From an uncultured Chloroflexota bacterium (GTDB taxonomy: Bacteria; Chloroflexota; Limnocylindria; Limnocylindrales; CSP1-4), in the NCBI GenBank assembly GCA_903930745.1, contig CAIYZX010000163.1, positions 1 to 5,218 on the forward strand: 5,218 nt of DNA, given 5' to 3'. Position 1 is the first letter of the stretch; each line of letters starts with the position of its first letter. Below the pieces are notes generated by a model that was not told where the DNA came from, ran no database searches, and was given only the letters and a program-made list of their open reading frames with translations. This document shows, piece by piece, positions 1-5,130 of this stretch. Both the position numbers and the translations under genes were made by a program.

Positions 1-3
1 CGC

Positions 4-1770
4 TCACTCGGCGGAGATCAGGTACCGGTAGTGGGGCTGCCCGCCGTGCTGGGTGTCCACCTCGATGCCGGGCGCGGCCTCGAGGATCCTCCGGGCCAGC
101 TCCTCCGCGGAGTCCAGCGTGGCGTCCGCGCCGTAGTAGAGCGTCACCATGGAGAAGCCGGGCTCCAGGCGGGCGACGGCGGCCAGGACGGCGCGGGTGG
201 CATCGTTGTCCACCGACAGGAGGCCGTCGTCCGGGTCCAGGACGATGATCTGGCCCTTGCGCACCTTGTGGCCGCTCACGGTGGCGTCGCGGACCGCCTC
301 GGTGACCTGCAGCGTCTGGAGGCCCCTGCCCTCGGTGGTCATGGCGGCGGCGATGTCCGCGATGGGGCTGCCGTGGTTGTTCGCGAGGGCGAAGAGGGCG
401 GCGATGCCCTCCGCGCAGTTGCGGGTGGGCACGACGTGGACCGGCCGGTCGATCATCGTGGCGACCTGGCGCGCGGCCATGACGATGTTGGGGTTGTTGG
501 GCAGGACGATGATCTCGTCCGCGTCGCTGGCCTGGACCGCCTCAAGCAGCTCGCCCGTGGACGGGTTGGCGGTCTGGCCGCCCATCACGATCCGGAACGA
601 CGACCACTCGGCGGACATGCTCGCGTTGTCGGACAGGATGGCGGCCAGCCCATCCGACGGCGCGACGGCCACGATGCCCAGCGGCATCCGGGCCGCGACG
701 GCGGGCTCGGCATCGGCGGCATCGGGCGCACCGGCGTCGGCGGCGGCCACGGCGGTGGCTGCCGTGGCGGACCCCTCGCCCCCGGCCTCGCCCACGAACG
801 CGGCGGCCTTCGCCTCGCGCACGTCGCTCGCCTGGTTGTCCAGGTTCTCGATGGTGATCCGCGACAGGGTGCCGATGCCGAGGCCATAGGCGATGACCTG
901 GTCCGGGCGCTCGTTGTGGACGTGGATCTTGACCATCTTCTCGCTGCCGGCCACCAGCACGGAGTCACCGATGGACGTCAGGTGGTCCCCGATCGCGGCG
1001 ATGTCCAGGCTCTCGCCGGGCCGCGCGGTCAGCAGGTAGACGGTCTCGTAGCCGAACGCGGACTCCTCGCCACCGGCGGTCTCCACGTGCGCGGGGACGT
1101 GGACCGGGGCGGGCTTCGCGGGTGCCGGGGCCGCGCCGGCGTCAACCGCCCGGCCGCGGGCCAGCTCCAGGGCTCCCTGGAAGAGCCGGAAGAGGCCCTG
1201 GCCGCCGGAGTCCACCACCTTCGCCTCACGGAGGATCGGGAGCAGGGACGGCGTCTTCGCGACGGCCTTCTCGGCGGCGTCCACGGTGGCGGCGAGCACG
1301 GACTCGATGGCGGGATCACGCTCCGCGGCGGCCACGGCGGCGGCGGACGCCTCGCGGATCACCGTGAGGATGGTGCCCTCCACGGGCTTCGGGACCGCCT
1401 TGTACGCCTTCCGGGTGCCGGCCTCCAGCGCATACGCGAGGTCCAGGCCGTTGAAGTGGCGCTTGCCCGCGAGTGCCTCTGCGATGCCGCCCAGGATCTG
1501 GCTGGTGATGACGCCGGAGTTGCCGCGGGCGCCCATGAGCGCGCCGAAGCCAACCGCGTGGGCAAGCTGTCCAACCTCGGCGTCCGGGCCAACACGGTCA
1601 CCCTCGTCCAGGGCCGCCTTCACCGTGGCCAGCATGTTGCTGCCGGTGTCGCCGTCCGGGACCGGGAAGACGTTGAGGGCGTTGATCTCGTCAACGTGCG
1701 CCTCGAGGTTCGCCACCGCCGCGCGGTAGGCCGCGAGGAACCCCGCGCCGTCGCAGACCCGCCGGGCCAT
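4..1770 (-). CDS. fakA: DhaL-domain fatty acid kinase-like protein (FakA/YloV family)
   Basis: This 588-residue protein has the three-part layout of FakA/YloV. In characterised members, FakA phosphorylates exogenous fatty acids bound to a FakB partner, and it acts in the cytosol. The N-terminal DhaL kinase domain (about residues 8-205) shows NVFPVPDGDTGSNM at 33-46, with D39 and D41 expected to hold the Mg-ATP. It also shows ARGNSG at 81-86, KPVEGT at 128-133 and VDSGGQGL at 186-193. A Pro/Ala linker leads to the middle domain (about 236-322, with KIHVHN at 281-286 and ENLDNQ at 308-313). An Ala/Gly-rich linker (about 322-361) precedes the C-terminal DegV-like domain (about 363-588). The usual length is about 550, and the excess lies in the linkers. 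The ATG overlaps the TGA of the upstream asp23-like gene by one base (TGATG), with no clear Shine-Dalgarno, so translation is probably coupled. No fakB is visible here, so the fatty-acid substrate is inferred from the family. The family is certain; the exact substrate is not. Confidence 0.9.
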   Translation of the reverse strand: MARRVCDGAGFLAAYRAAVANLEAHVDEINALNVFPVPDGDTGSNMLATVKAALDEGDRVGPDAEVGQLAHAVGFGALMGARGNSGVITSQILGGIAEALAGKRHFNGLDLAYALEAGTRKAYKAVPKPVEGTILTVIREASAAAVAAAERDPAIESVLAATVDAAEKAVAKTPSLLPILREAKVVDSGGQGLFRLFQGALELARGRAVDAGAAPAPAKPAPVHVPAHVETAGGEESAFGYETVYLLTARPGESLDIAAIGDHLTSIGDSVLVAGSEKMVKIHVHNERPDQVIAYGLGIGTLSRITIENLDNQASDVREAKAAAFVGEAGGEGSATAATAVAAADAGAPDAADAEPAVAARMPLGIVAVAPSDGLAAILSDNASMSAEWSSFRIVMGGQTANPSTGELLEAVQASDADEIIVLPNNPNIVMAARQVATMIDRPVHVVPTRNCAEGIAALFALANNHGSPIADIAAAMTTEGRGLQTLQVTEAVRDATVSGHKVRKGQIIVLDPDDGLLSVDNDATRAVLAAVARLEPGFSMVTLYYGADATLDSAEELARRILEAAPGIEVDTQHGGQPHYRYLISAE

Positions 1771-2198
1771 CAGGCGACGTCCGTGCCGCTGGCGGCGAGG
1801 TCCGACGTGCCAGGCTGGTCCGGTGCCGGCTGCGTGGCAACGGCGTGCGGGTCCGTGCCGTGCTCGTGCACGAGAGCGCCGATCCGGATGCTGACGCTCG
1901 CGGGCTCTCTGCCCAGCGCGTTGCGCAGCGTGTACCGGACGGACGACTCCACCTGGCGGGCGACCTCCGCAATGGGCAGGCCATACGCCACGGTGAGGCG
2001 GAGCGAGACGCGGAGCTGGGGCTCCAGGTCAATCCGGAGGCCGGGATGCGCGACGCCGAGGCGCTCCAGGAAGAGGGCGGCGGGACCACCGCCGGCCATG
2101 CCGGTGACGCCGTACACGGACAGGACGGCACTGCGGACCAGGTCCCGGATGGCGCGCTTGGTCACGAGCGATCGCCCGGGGATGTGATCTGCGCTCAC
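1770..2198 (-). CDS. Asp23/Gls24 family protein (DUF322, YloU-like)
   Basis: This 142-residue protein is small, soluble and of the Asp23/Gls24 (YloU) type. Visible signs are an opening ITKRAI-like segment (LVTKRAIRDLV, 11-21), VYGVTGMAGG at 28-37, an alternating beta segment LRVSLRLTVAYG at 62-73, the helix IAEVARQVESSVRYTL at 76-91 and the closing strand SVSIRIGALV at 101-110. These follow the family pattern of EVxGV, VxVEYG, I.EVA..VQ..V and V.V.V. A polar Ala/Asp/Pro tail follows (about 111-142). There is no signal peptide or membrane helix. The GTG start is chosen because GAGGAGG lies 11 nt upstream and the homology begins just after it; a second in-frame GTG at codon 12 is less likely. 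Biochemical function is poorly known; family members are linked to envelope stress. Pairing with a FakA-like gene directly downstream, with overlapping stop and start, matches yloU-yloV in Bacillus. Confidence 0.85.
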   Translation of the reverse strand: MSADHIPGRSLVTKRAIRDLVRSAVLSVYGVTGMAGGGPAALFLERLGVAHPGLRIDLEPQLRVSLRLTVAYGLPIAEVARQVESSVRYTLRNALGREPASVSIRIGALVHEHGTDPHAVATQPAPDQPGTSDLAASGTDVA

Positions 2199-2209
2199 GC
2201 GGACGTTGT

Positions 2210-2216
2210 CCTCCTC
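2210..2216 (-). promoter_or_regulatory. Shine-Dalgarno of the asp23-like gene
   Basis: GAGGAGG on the minus strand, 11 nt before the GTG at 2198. It supports this GTG over the upstream open frame, which runs back through rpmB without homology. The spacing is slightly long. Confidence 0.7.
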
Positions 2217-2224
2217 GCAGGGCT

Positions 2225-2239
2225 GGCCCCCGCGGGGCC
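2225..2239 (-). promoter_or_regulatory. Leader hairpin before the asp23-like gene
   Basis: A perfect inverted repeat of 6-bp all-G/C arms (GGCCCC / GGGGCC) around a 3-nt loop. It sits in the untranslated leader of the asp23-like gene, ending 8 nt upstream of its Shine-Dalgarno. Such a stable stem could influence ribosome loading or RNA stability. No following T-run is present, so it does not look like a terminator. The role is inferred, and short G/C palindromes are frequent in DNA of this composition. Confidence 0.4.
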
Positions 2240-2282
2240 TGCGCGGGTCACAAACGAGCCTGCCGGGACAGGCCGGAGGCTG

Positions 2283-2291
2283 TGCTACGAT
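2283..2291 (+). promoter_or_regulatory. rpmB: Candidate extended -10 promoter for rpmB
   Basis: TGC-TACGAT is an extended -10 element. A weak -35-like GGGACA lies at 2265-2270 but with a short 15-bp spacer, so the extended TG motif probably matters more. The predicted start is near 2298, giving a leader of about 62 nt. This AT-containing patch stands out from the surrounding very G+C-rich DNA. It is the only good promoter candidate I see before rpmB. Confidence 0.5.
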
Positions 2292-2295
2292 ACCA
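2287..2295 (-). promoter_or_regulatory. Candidate extended -10 promoter for asp23-like/fakA-like pair
   Basis: The minus strand reads TGG-TATCGT, an extended -10 (TGn followed by TAnnnT). The predicted start is near 2280, giving a leader of about 80 nt before the GTG at 2198. No good -35 hexamer is found at 16-18 bp spacing. It overlaps the plus-strand -10 of rpmB almost completely. Confidence 0.4.
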
Positions 2296-2299
2296 CCCC

Positions 2300-2326
2300 G
2301 CTCACGCCGGTCTGCCCGGTGTGCGC
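2300..2326 (+). promoter_or_regulatory. rpmB: 5' leader hairpin of rpmB
   Basis: CACGCCGG (2303-2310) pairs with CCGGTGTG (2316-2323) through eight consecutive pairs, one of them G-U, around the loop TCTGC. Two further pairs (2300-2301 with 2325-2326) lie beyond one mismatch. The stem would form at the very 5' end of the predicted rpmB transcript, more than 15 nt upstream of the GAAGGAA ribosome-binding site at 2344-2350. Possible roles are 5'-end protection or ribosomal protein feedback; neither is shown by the sequence. Confidence 0.4.
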
Positions 2327-2360
2327 TGCTGTCCGCCCTTATCGAAGGAACTACCTGACC

Positions 2361-2561
2361 ATGGCTCGCAGCTGCAACTTCTGCGGCAAGGCGTCGATCG
2401 GTGGGTTCAACCCGCAGTCGTCGGGCATGAACCGCGTCCGCGCCCACCGCCGCTACCTGCCGAACCTCCAGGTCACGACGGTGTCCGGCAAGAATGGCGC
2501 GCCTGAGAAGGTGCTCGCCTGCACTCGCTGCCGCCGCACGCTGACCAAGAACGCCCGCTAG
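2361..2561 (+). CDS. rpmB: 50S ribosomal protein L28 (bL28), zinc-binding form
   Basis: This 66-residue, strongly basic protein is bL28, a component of the large ribosomal subunit. The start MARSCNFCGK and the ending CTRCRRTLTK carry two CxxC pairs (C5/C8 and C54/C57), the four zinc ligands of the C+ form. RRYLPNLQ at 30-37 is the family's conserved core. The segment between the zinc knuckle and this core (about 11-29) lacks the usual VSHS-type motif and has FNPQSSGMNRVRAH instead, a visible departure. ATG is preceded by GAAGGAA with 10 nt spacing. It is the only rightward gene, divergent from the asp23-like gene and convergent with dtd. The rpmB/asp23/fakA neighbourhood is conserved in Bacillus, though there all three read the same way. 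C+ and zinc-free paralogues are often swapped under Zur control in other bacteria; no Zur box is recognised here. Confidence 0.93.
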   Translation: MARSCNFCGKASIGGFNPQSSGMNRVRAHRRYLPNLQVTTVSGKNGAPEKVLACTRCRRTLTKNAR

Positions 2562-2586
2562 ACACACCTCTCGCGGCTCGTTCGCG

Positions 2587-2613
2587 AAGCCGGTCGCGCA
2601 AGCGGCCGGCTTT
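2587..2613 (+). terminator. Intrinsic terminator between convergent rpmB and dtd
   Basis: AAGCCGG (2587-2593) pairs perfectly with CCGGCTT (2606-2612). The stem continues inward through a T-G and three Watson-Crick pairs to a GCAA (GNRA) tetraloop at 2598-2601, making an 11-bp stem. On the plus strand it is followed by a short, broken T run (TTTGTGGTGT), 26 nt after the rpmB stop. On the minus strand it lies about 40 nt past the dtd stop but with a poorer T run. It is probably the rpmB terminator and may also stop the leftward transcript. Confidence 0.7.
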
Positions 2614-2652
2614 GTGGTGTCTGGCGACCTTCGCTGAGACGCCGTCTCCCCG

Positions 2653-3102
2653 TCAGCCGCGGTCTGCGGTGTCCAGCCAGATCGTGAACGGACCGTCGTT
2701 CACCAGCTCAACGTCCATCTCGGCCCCGAACTCGCCCAGGGCAACGTGCACGCCCTGCGCCGCGATGGCGGTGGAGACGCGCAGCCAGAGCTCCCTGGCG
2801 ATCGCCGGGTCCGCCGCGTCCGTGAAGCCGGGGCGCCGCCCGCGGCGGGTGTCCGCGTAGAGCGTGAACTGGGAGACCAGGAGCACCTCGCCCCCGGTGT
2901 CCAGCAGCGAGCGGTTCGTGCGGCCGTCGTCGTCCTCGAAGATGCGCAGCTCCGTGATGCGGCGCGCCAGCCAGTCCGCGGTGGCCTCGTCGTCGCCGTG
3001 GCCAACGCCCAGGAGCACCACGAGCCCGTGGCCGATGCGGCCCACGAGGCGCTCCTCCACGCGGACCTCGCCCCGGCTCACCCGCTGCAGCAGCGCCCGC
3101 AC
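2653..3102 (-). CDS. dtd: D-aminoacyl-tRNA deacylase (DTD)
   Basis: This 149-residue protein is DTD, which hydrolyses D-aminoacyl-tRNAs (and Gly-tRNA-Ala) in the cytosol to keep D-amino acids out of proteins. It opens with MRALLQRVSRGEVRVE, as family members do. It carries both hallmark motifs: SQFTL at 77-81, and NDGPFT at 135-140, the Gly-cisPro motif that excludes L-amino acids. Length is normal (about 145-150). The usual GKMN segment reads GRTN (60-63), a mild variant. GTG is taken as the start because GGGGAGGG sits 5 nt upstream within the end of rpe; longer frames only add rpe-overlapping sequence. The gap to the rpe stop is one base (TGA-C-GTG), so the two are surely co-transcribed. 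In Bacillus the position after rpe holds thiN, so dtd here is lineage-specific placement. Confidence 0.93.
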   Translation of the reverse strand: MRALLQRVSRGEVRVEERLVGRIGHGLVVLLGVGHGDDEATADWLARRITELRIFEDDDGRTNRSLLDTGGEVLLVSQFTLYADTRRGRRPGFTDAADPAIARELWLRVSTAIAAQGVHVALGEFGAEMDVELVNDGPFTIWLDTADRG

Positions 3103-3103
3103 G

Positions 3104-3805
3104 TCAGCCCTCCCCTGCCGCCCGGGCGGCGTTCGCGATGGCCTTGATGGCGGCGACCTCGGCCACCATGTCCTCCGCACGATACAGAGCGGATCCGGAC
3201 ACGATCACATCTGTTCCGCCGCGTCCGATGACCTCCGCGGTGGCCGCCCTGCCGCCGCCGTCCACCTGCACCTCGCAGGCGCCCGCCGGATCCAGCCAGG
3301 CCCGTGCCGCCGCGAGCTTCGTGTTCGCCACGTCCGTCATGAACGACTGGCCGCCGAAGCCTGGCTCCACGGTCATCACGAGGATGATGTCCAAGAGGTC
3401 CCGGTAGGGGGTCAGCGCGTCCAGCGGCGTCCCGGGCCGCAGCGAGAGGCCGGCGGCGCGTCCGGCGGCGCGGATCAGCTCCAGCGCGGGACGGACCTGG
3501 CGCTCCTCCACCTCCACGTGAAGGCTGACGGACTCACAGCCCGCCTCCACGAACATGGGCCCCCAGCGGAGCGGGTCCGTGATCATGAGGTGGGCGTCGA
3601 ACGGGAGCGTGGTGACCCGCCGGATCGCCTCCACGGTCTTCCAGCCGAACGTGAGGTTCGGGACGAAGTGGCCGTCCATGATGTCCACGTGAATCCGGTC
3701 CACGCCGGCGTCCTCTGCTCGGCGGATCTCGTCGCCGAGGCGCGCGAGGTCGCAGTCCAGGATGCTCGCGGCAACCAGCGCCTGGCTGGGACGACGATCC
3801 GTCAC
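3104..3805 (-). CDS. rpe: Ribulose-phosphate 3-epimerase
   Basis: This 233-residue TIM-barrel enzyme interconverts D-ribulose 5-phosphate and D-xylulose 5-phosphate in the pentose phosphate or Calvin pathway, using a divalent metal. Key features: ASILDCDLARLGDE at 13-26, RIHVDIMDGHFVPNLTFG at 37-54 with metal ligands H39 and D41, AHLM at 71-74 with ligand H72, MTVEPGFGGQSF at 144-155 (mobile phosphate loop), VQVDGG at 179-184 with catalytic D182, and GSALYRAED at 204-212 (phosphate binding). D41 and D182 are the expected acid/base pair. All key residues are present and length is normal. The GTG start overlaps the rlmN stop as GTGA and is preceded by GGGGGAGGAGG, so the open frame extending further upstream inside rlmN is not used. 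dtd follows one base downstream. Confidence 0.95.
   Translation of the reverse strand: MTDRRPSQALVAASILDCDLARLGDEIRRAEDAGVDRIHVDIMDGHFVPNLTFGWKTVEAIRRVTTLPFDAHLMITDPLRWGPMFVEAGCESVSLHVEVEERQVRPALELIRAAGRAAGLSLRPGTPLDALTPYRDLLDIILVMTVEPGFGGQSFMTDVANTKLAAARAWLDPAGACEVQVDGGGRAATAEVIGRGGTDVIVSGSALYRAEDMVAEVAAIKAIANAARAAGEG
3108..3115 (-). promoter_or_regulatory. dtd: Shine-Dalgarno of dtd inside the rpe 3' end
   Basis: GGGGAGGG on the minus strand, 5 nt before the GTG at 3102. It encodes the final Gly-Glu-Gly of Rpe at the same time. It fixes the dtd start and suggests the ribosome finishing rpe helps initiate dtd. Confidence 0.65.
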
Positions 3806-5109
3806 GGTGCCTCCTCCCCCACCCCTGCCGGGGCCGGCTCCTCGCTCCGCTCGCCGCGCAGGGCGGCGGCGCTCTGGGCCTCCAGGCGCTCGCGGCGCCG
3901 CTGGACGACGATGGGGGCCGGGCGCCCGGCGGCCTCTGCGGCGAGCTGGCCGCACGCGGCGCCGATCTCCGTGCCCCGGTTCTGGCGGATGGTGGCGGTG
4001 ACGCCCGCGGCGCCCAATCGCGCGGCGAACCGGACCACCTGCGGGATGGGTGTTCCGGTCCACGGCGTGTGCGCCACCTGGTTCATCGGGATCAGGTTTA
4101 CGTGCGCCAGCTCACCGCGAAGCAGGTCGGCCATCGCATCGGCATCGGCGTCCGTGTCGTTGATGCCGGCGATCATCGTGGCCTCGTAGGTCACGCGGCG
4201 CCCGGTGGCCTGGGTGTGGACGCGCGCGGCGGCCACCACCTCCTCCACGGGCCAGCGGCGGTTGAGCGGCACCAGCACGTCGCGCAGCGGGTTGCGGGCG
4301 GCGTGGAGGCTGATCGCCAGGCCGAACTGCGGTCCCAGGGCGGTCAGGCGCTCGATCCCCGGCACCACGCCGGACGTGCTCACGGTGATGTGGCGCGCGC
4401 CGAGGCCGAAGCGGGTGGGGTCGTTGAGGATCCCGATGGACTCCAGCACGCGGTCCAGGTTGAGCAGCGGCTCGCCCATCCCCATAAAGACGATGTTCGT
4501 GAGGTGCTTCCCGTCAACCGCGAGCCTGCGGGCGGCGTGGCGGACCTGGTCCACGATCTCGGCGGTCTCGAGGTCCCGCTCCATCCCCAGCTCGCCCGTG
4601 GCGCAGAAGGGGCAGCCCACGGCACAGCCCGCCTGGGAGCTGATGCAGAGCGTGTGGCGCTCGCGGGCGTCGTCGCGCGCCGGGTAGTGCATGAGCACGC
4701 TCTCGATGACGAGGCCGTCCGAGAGGCGGTGGATCGCCTTCTCCGTGAGGCCGCCGTCCGTGACTCGGACCTCCGTCTCGGTCATCGTGTCGAAGCGGAA
4801 CGCCTCGTCCAGCGCGGCGCGGAGGTCGCCGGGCAGGGTGCGCACGTCGTCGAAGCCCGTGGCCTTGTGGCCCCACGCGGCATCCGCGACCTGGCGGGCC
4901 CGGTACGCGGGCTGGCCCTGGGCCACGAGCCAGGCCTTGAGGTCGTCCGTGGTGACGGCCGAGATGCCGGGGCGCGGGTCGCGCGGCGCGGAGGCGGAGG
5001 GCGCAGGCCGGAGTCCGAACGGCTGGACGGCCGGGGACGGCACCGAGGCGGGCGCGGGCGCGGCGGCGTCCGAGTCGGTGGGCGTGGTGTCCGGGGTCTC
5101 GCTGGTCAT
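3802..5109 (-). CDS. rlmN: Dual-specificity RlmN 23S rRNA/tRNA (adenine-C2) methyltransferase
   Basis: This 435-residue radical-SAM enzyme methylates C2 of adenine 2503 in 23S rRNA and, in studied cases, adenine 37 of some tRNAs. The iron-sulfur motif CAVGCPFC is at 162-169 (C162, C166, C169). The methyl-carrying cysteine is C386 in GAACGQLA and the second catalytic cysteine is C155 in LCISSQAGC, so the double-cysteine mechanism is intact. Other landmarks are the SAM-contact motif FMGMGEPLLN (208-217), STSG (244-247), SLHA (267-270) and PMNQVAHTPW (341-350). An N-terminal accessory domain begins near residue 48. Residues 1-48 are a Thr/Ala/Pro-rich low-complexity extension and residues 396-435 a charged Ala/Glu tail, making it longer than the usual 350-390. 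The ATG lacks a clear Shine-Dalgarno; an in-frame GTG at codon 23 is an alternative. It follows fmt by 21 nt and overlaps rpe. Confidence 0.95.
   Translation of the reverse strand: MTSETPDTTPTDSDAAAPAPASVPSPAVQPFGLRPAPSASAPRDPRPGISAVTTDDLKAWLVAQGQPAYRARQVADAAWGHKATGFDDVRTLPGDLRAALDEAFRFDTMTETEVRVTDGGLTEKAIHRLSDGLVIESVLMHYPARDDARERHTLCISSQAGCAVGCPFCATGELGMERDLETAEIVDQVRHAARRLAVDGKHLTNIVFMGMGEPLLNLDRVLESIGILNDPTRFGLGARHITVSTSGVVPGIERLTALGPQFGLAISLHAARNPLRDVLVPLNRRWPVEEVVAAARVHTQATGRRVTYEATMIAGINDTDADADAMADLLRGELAHVNLIPMNQVAHTPWTGTPIPQVVRFAARLGAAGVTATIRQNRGTEIGAACGQLAAEAAGRPAPIVVQRRRERLEAQSAAALRGERSEEPAPAGVGEEAP
3810..3816 (-). promoter_or_regulatory. rpe: Shine-Dalgarno of rpe inside the rlmN 3' end
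   Basis: GAGGAGG on the minus strand within a longer GGGGGAGGAGG run, 4 nt before the GTG at 3805. It lies inside the last codons of rlmN (Gly-Glu-Glu-Ala-Pro) and decides the rpe start. With the 4-nt GTGA overlap it indicates translational coupling. Confidence 0.7.
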
Positions 5110-5116
5110 CGGGGCG

Positions 5117-5125
5117 ATTCTCGCA
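5117..5125 (-). promoter_or_regulatory. rlmN: Weak candidate leaderless promoter at rlmN
   Basis: The minus strand reads TGC-GAGAAT, an extended -10-like element whose predicted start falls at or next to the A of the rlmN ATG (5109). This would make a leaderless transcript and agrees with the absence of a Shine-Dalgarno there. No matching -35 is seen and one of the first T positions is G, so it is weak. Read-through from fmt is equally possible. Confidence 0.25.
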
Positions 5126-5130
5126 CGGCC

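Noticed and set aside
688..804. Ala/Gly-rich, repeat-like stretch in the fakA-like gene considered as a DNA repeat or insertion.
   Set aside because: It reads in frame as an interdomain linker, with no direct repeats of useful length or target duplications.
31..2187. A very long open frame of 718 codons on the plus strand opposite the fakA-like and asp23-like genes.
   Set aside because: It lies antisense to two genes with clear family motifs; its translation is repetitive Arg/Gly/Asp/Val-rich with no recognisable domain. Long antisense frames arise easily in high-G+C coding DNA.
2258..2273. GCCTG-(6 nt)-CAGGC inverted repeat as a repressor or Zur operator near the rpmB promoter.
   Set aside because: The arms are only 5 bp, made mostly of G/C, and do not resemble the AT-rich Zur box; kept only as a possible leader hairpin for the opposite strand.
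2199..2567. Extension of the asp23-like frame back through rpmB to an ATG at 2567.
   Set aside because: It would be antisense to the whole of rpmB and lacks family similarity; the GTG at 2198 has a proper ribosome-binding site and the domain starts there.
3806..4063. Extension of rpe upstream inside rlmN.
   Set aside because: The extra residues are Arg/Gly/Pro-rich shadow sequence without homology; the GTG at 3805 with its strong Shine-Dalgarno and GTGA overlap fits the known Rpe N-terminus.
2864..4189. A 441-codon plus-strand open frame opposite dtd, rpe and rlmN.
   Set aside because: It crosses three verified genes on the other strand, has Ser/Arg/Pro-biased content without motifs, and no ribosome-binding site of note.
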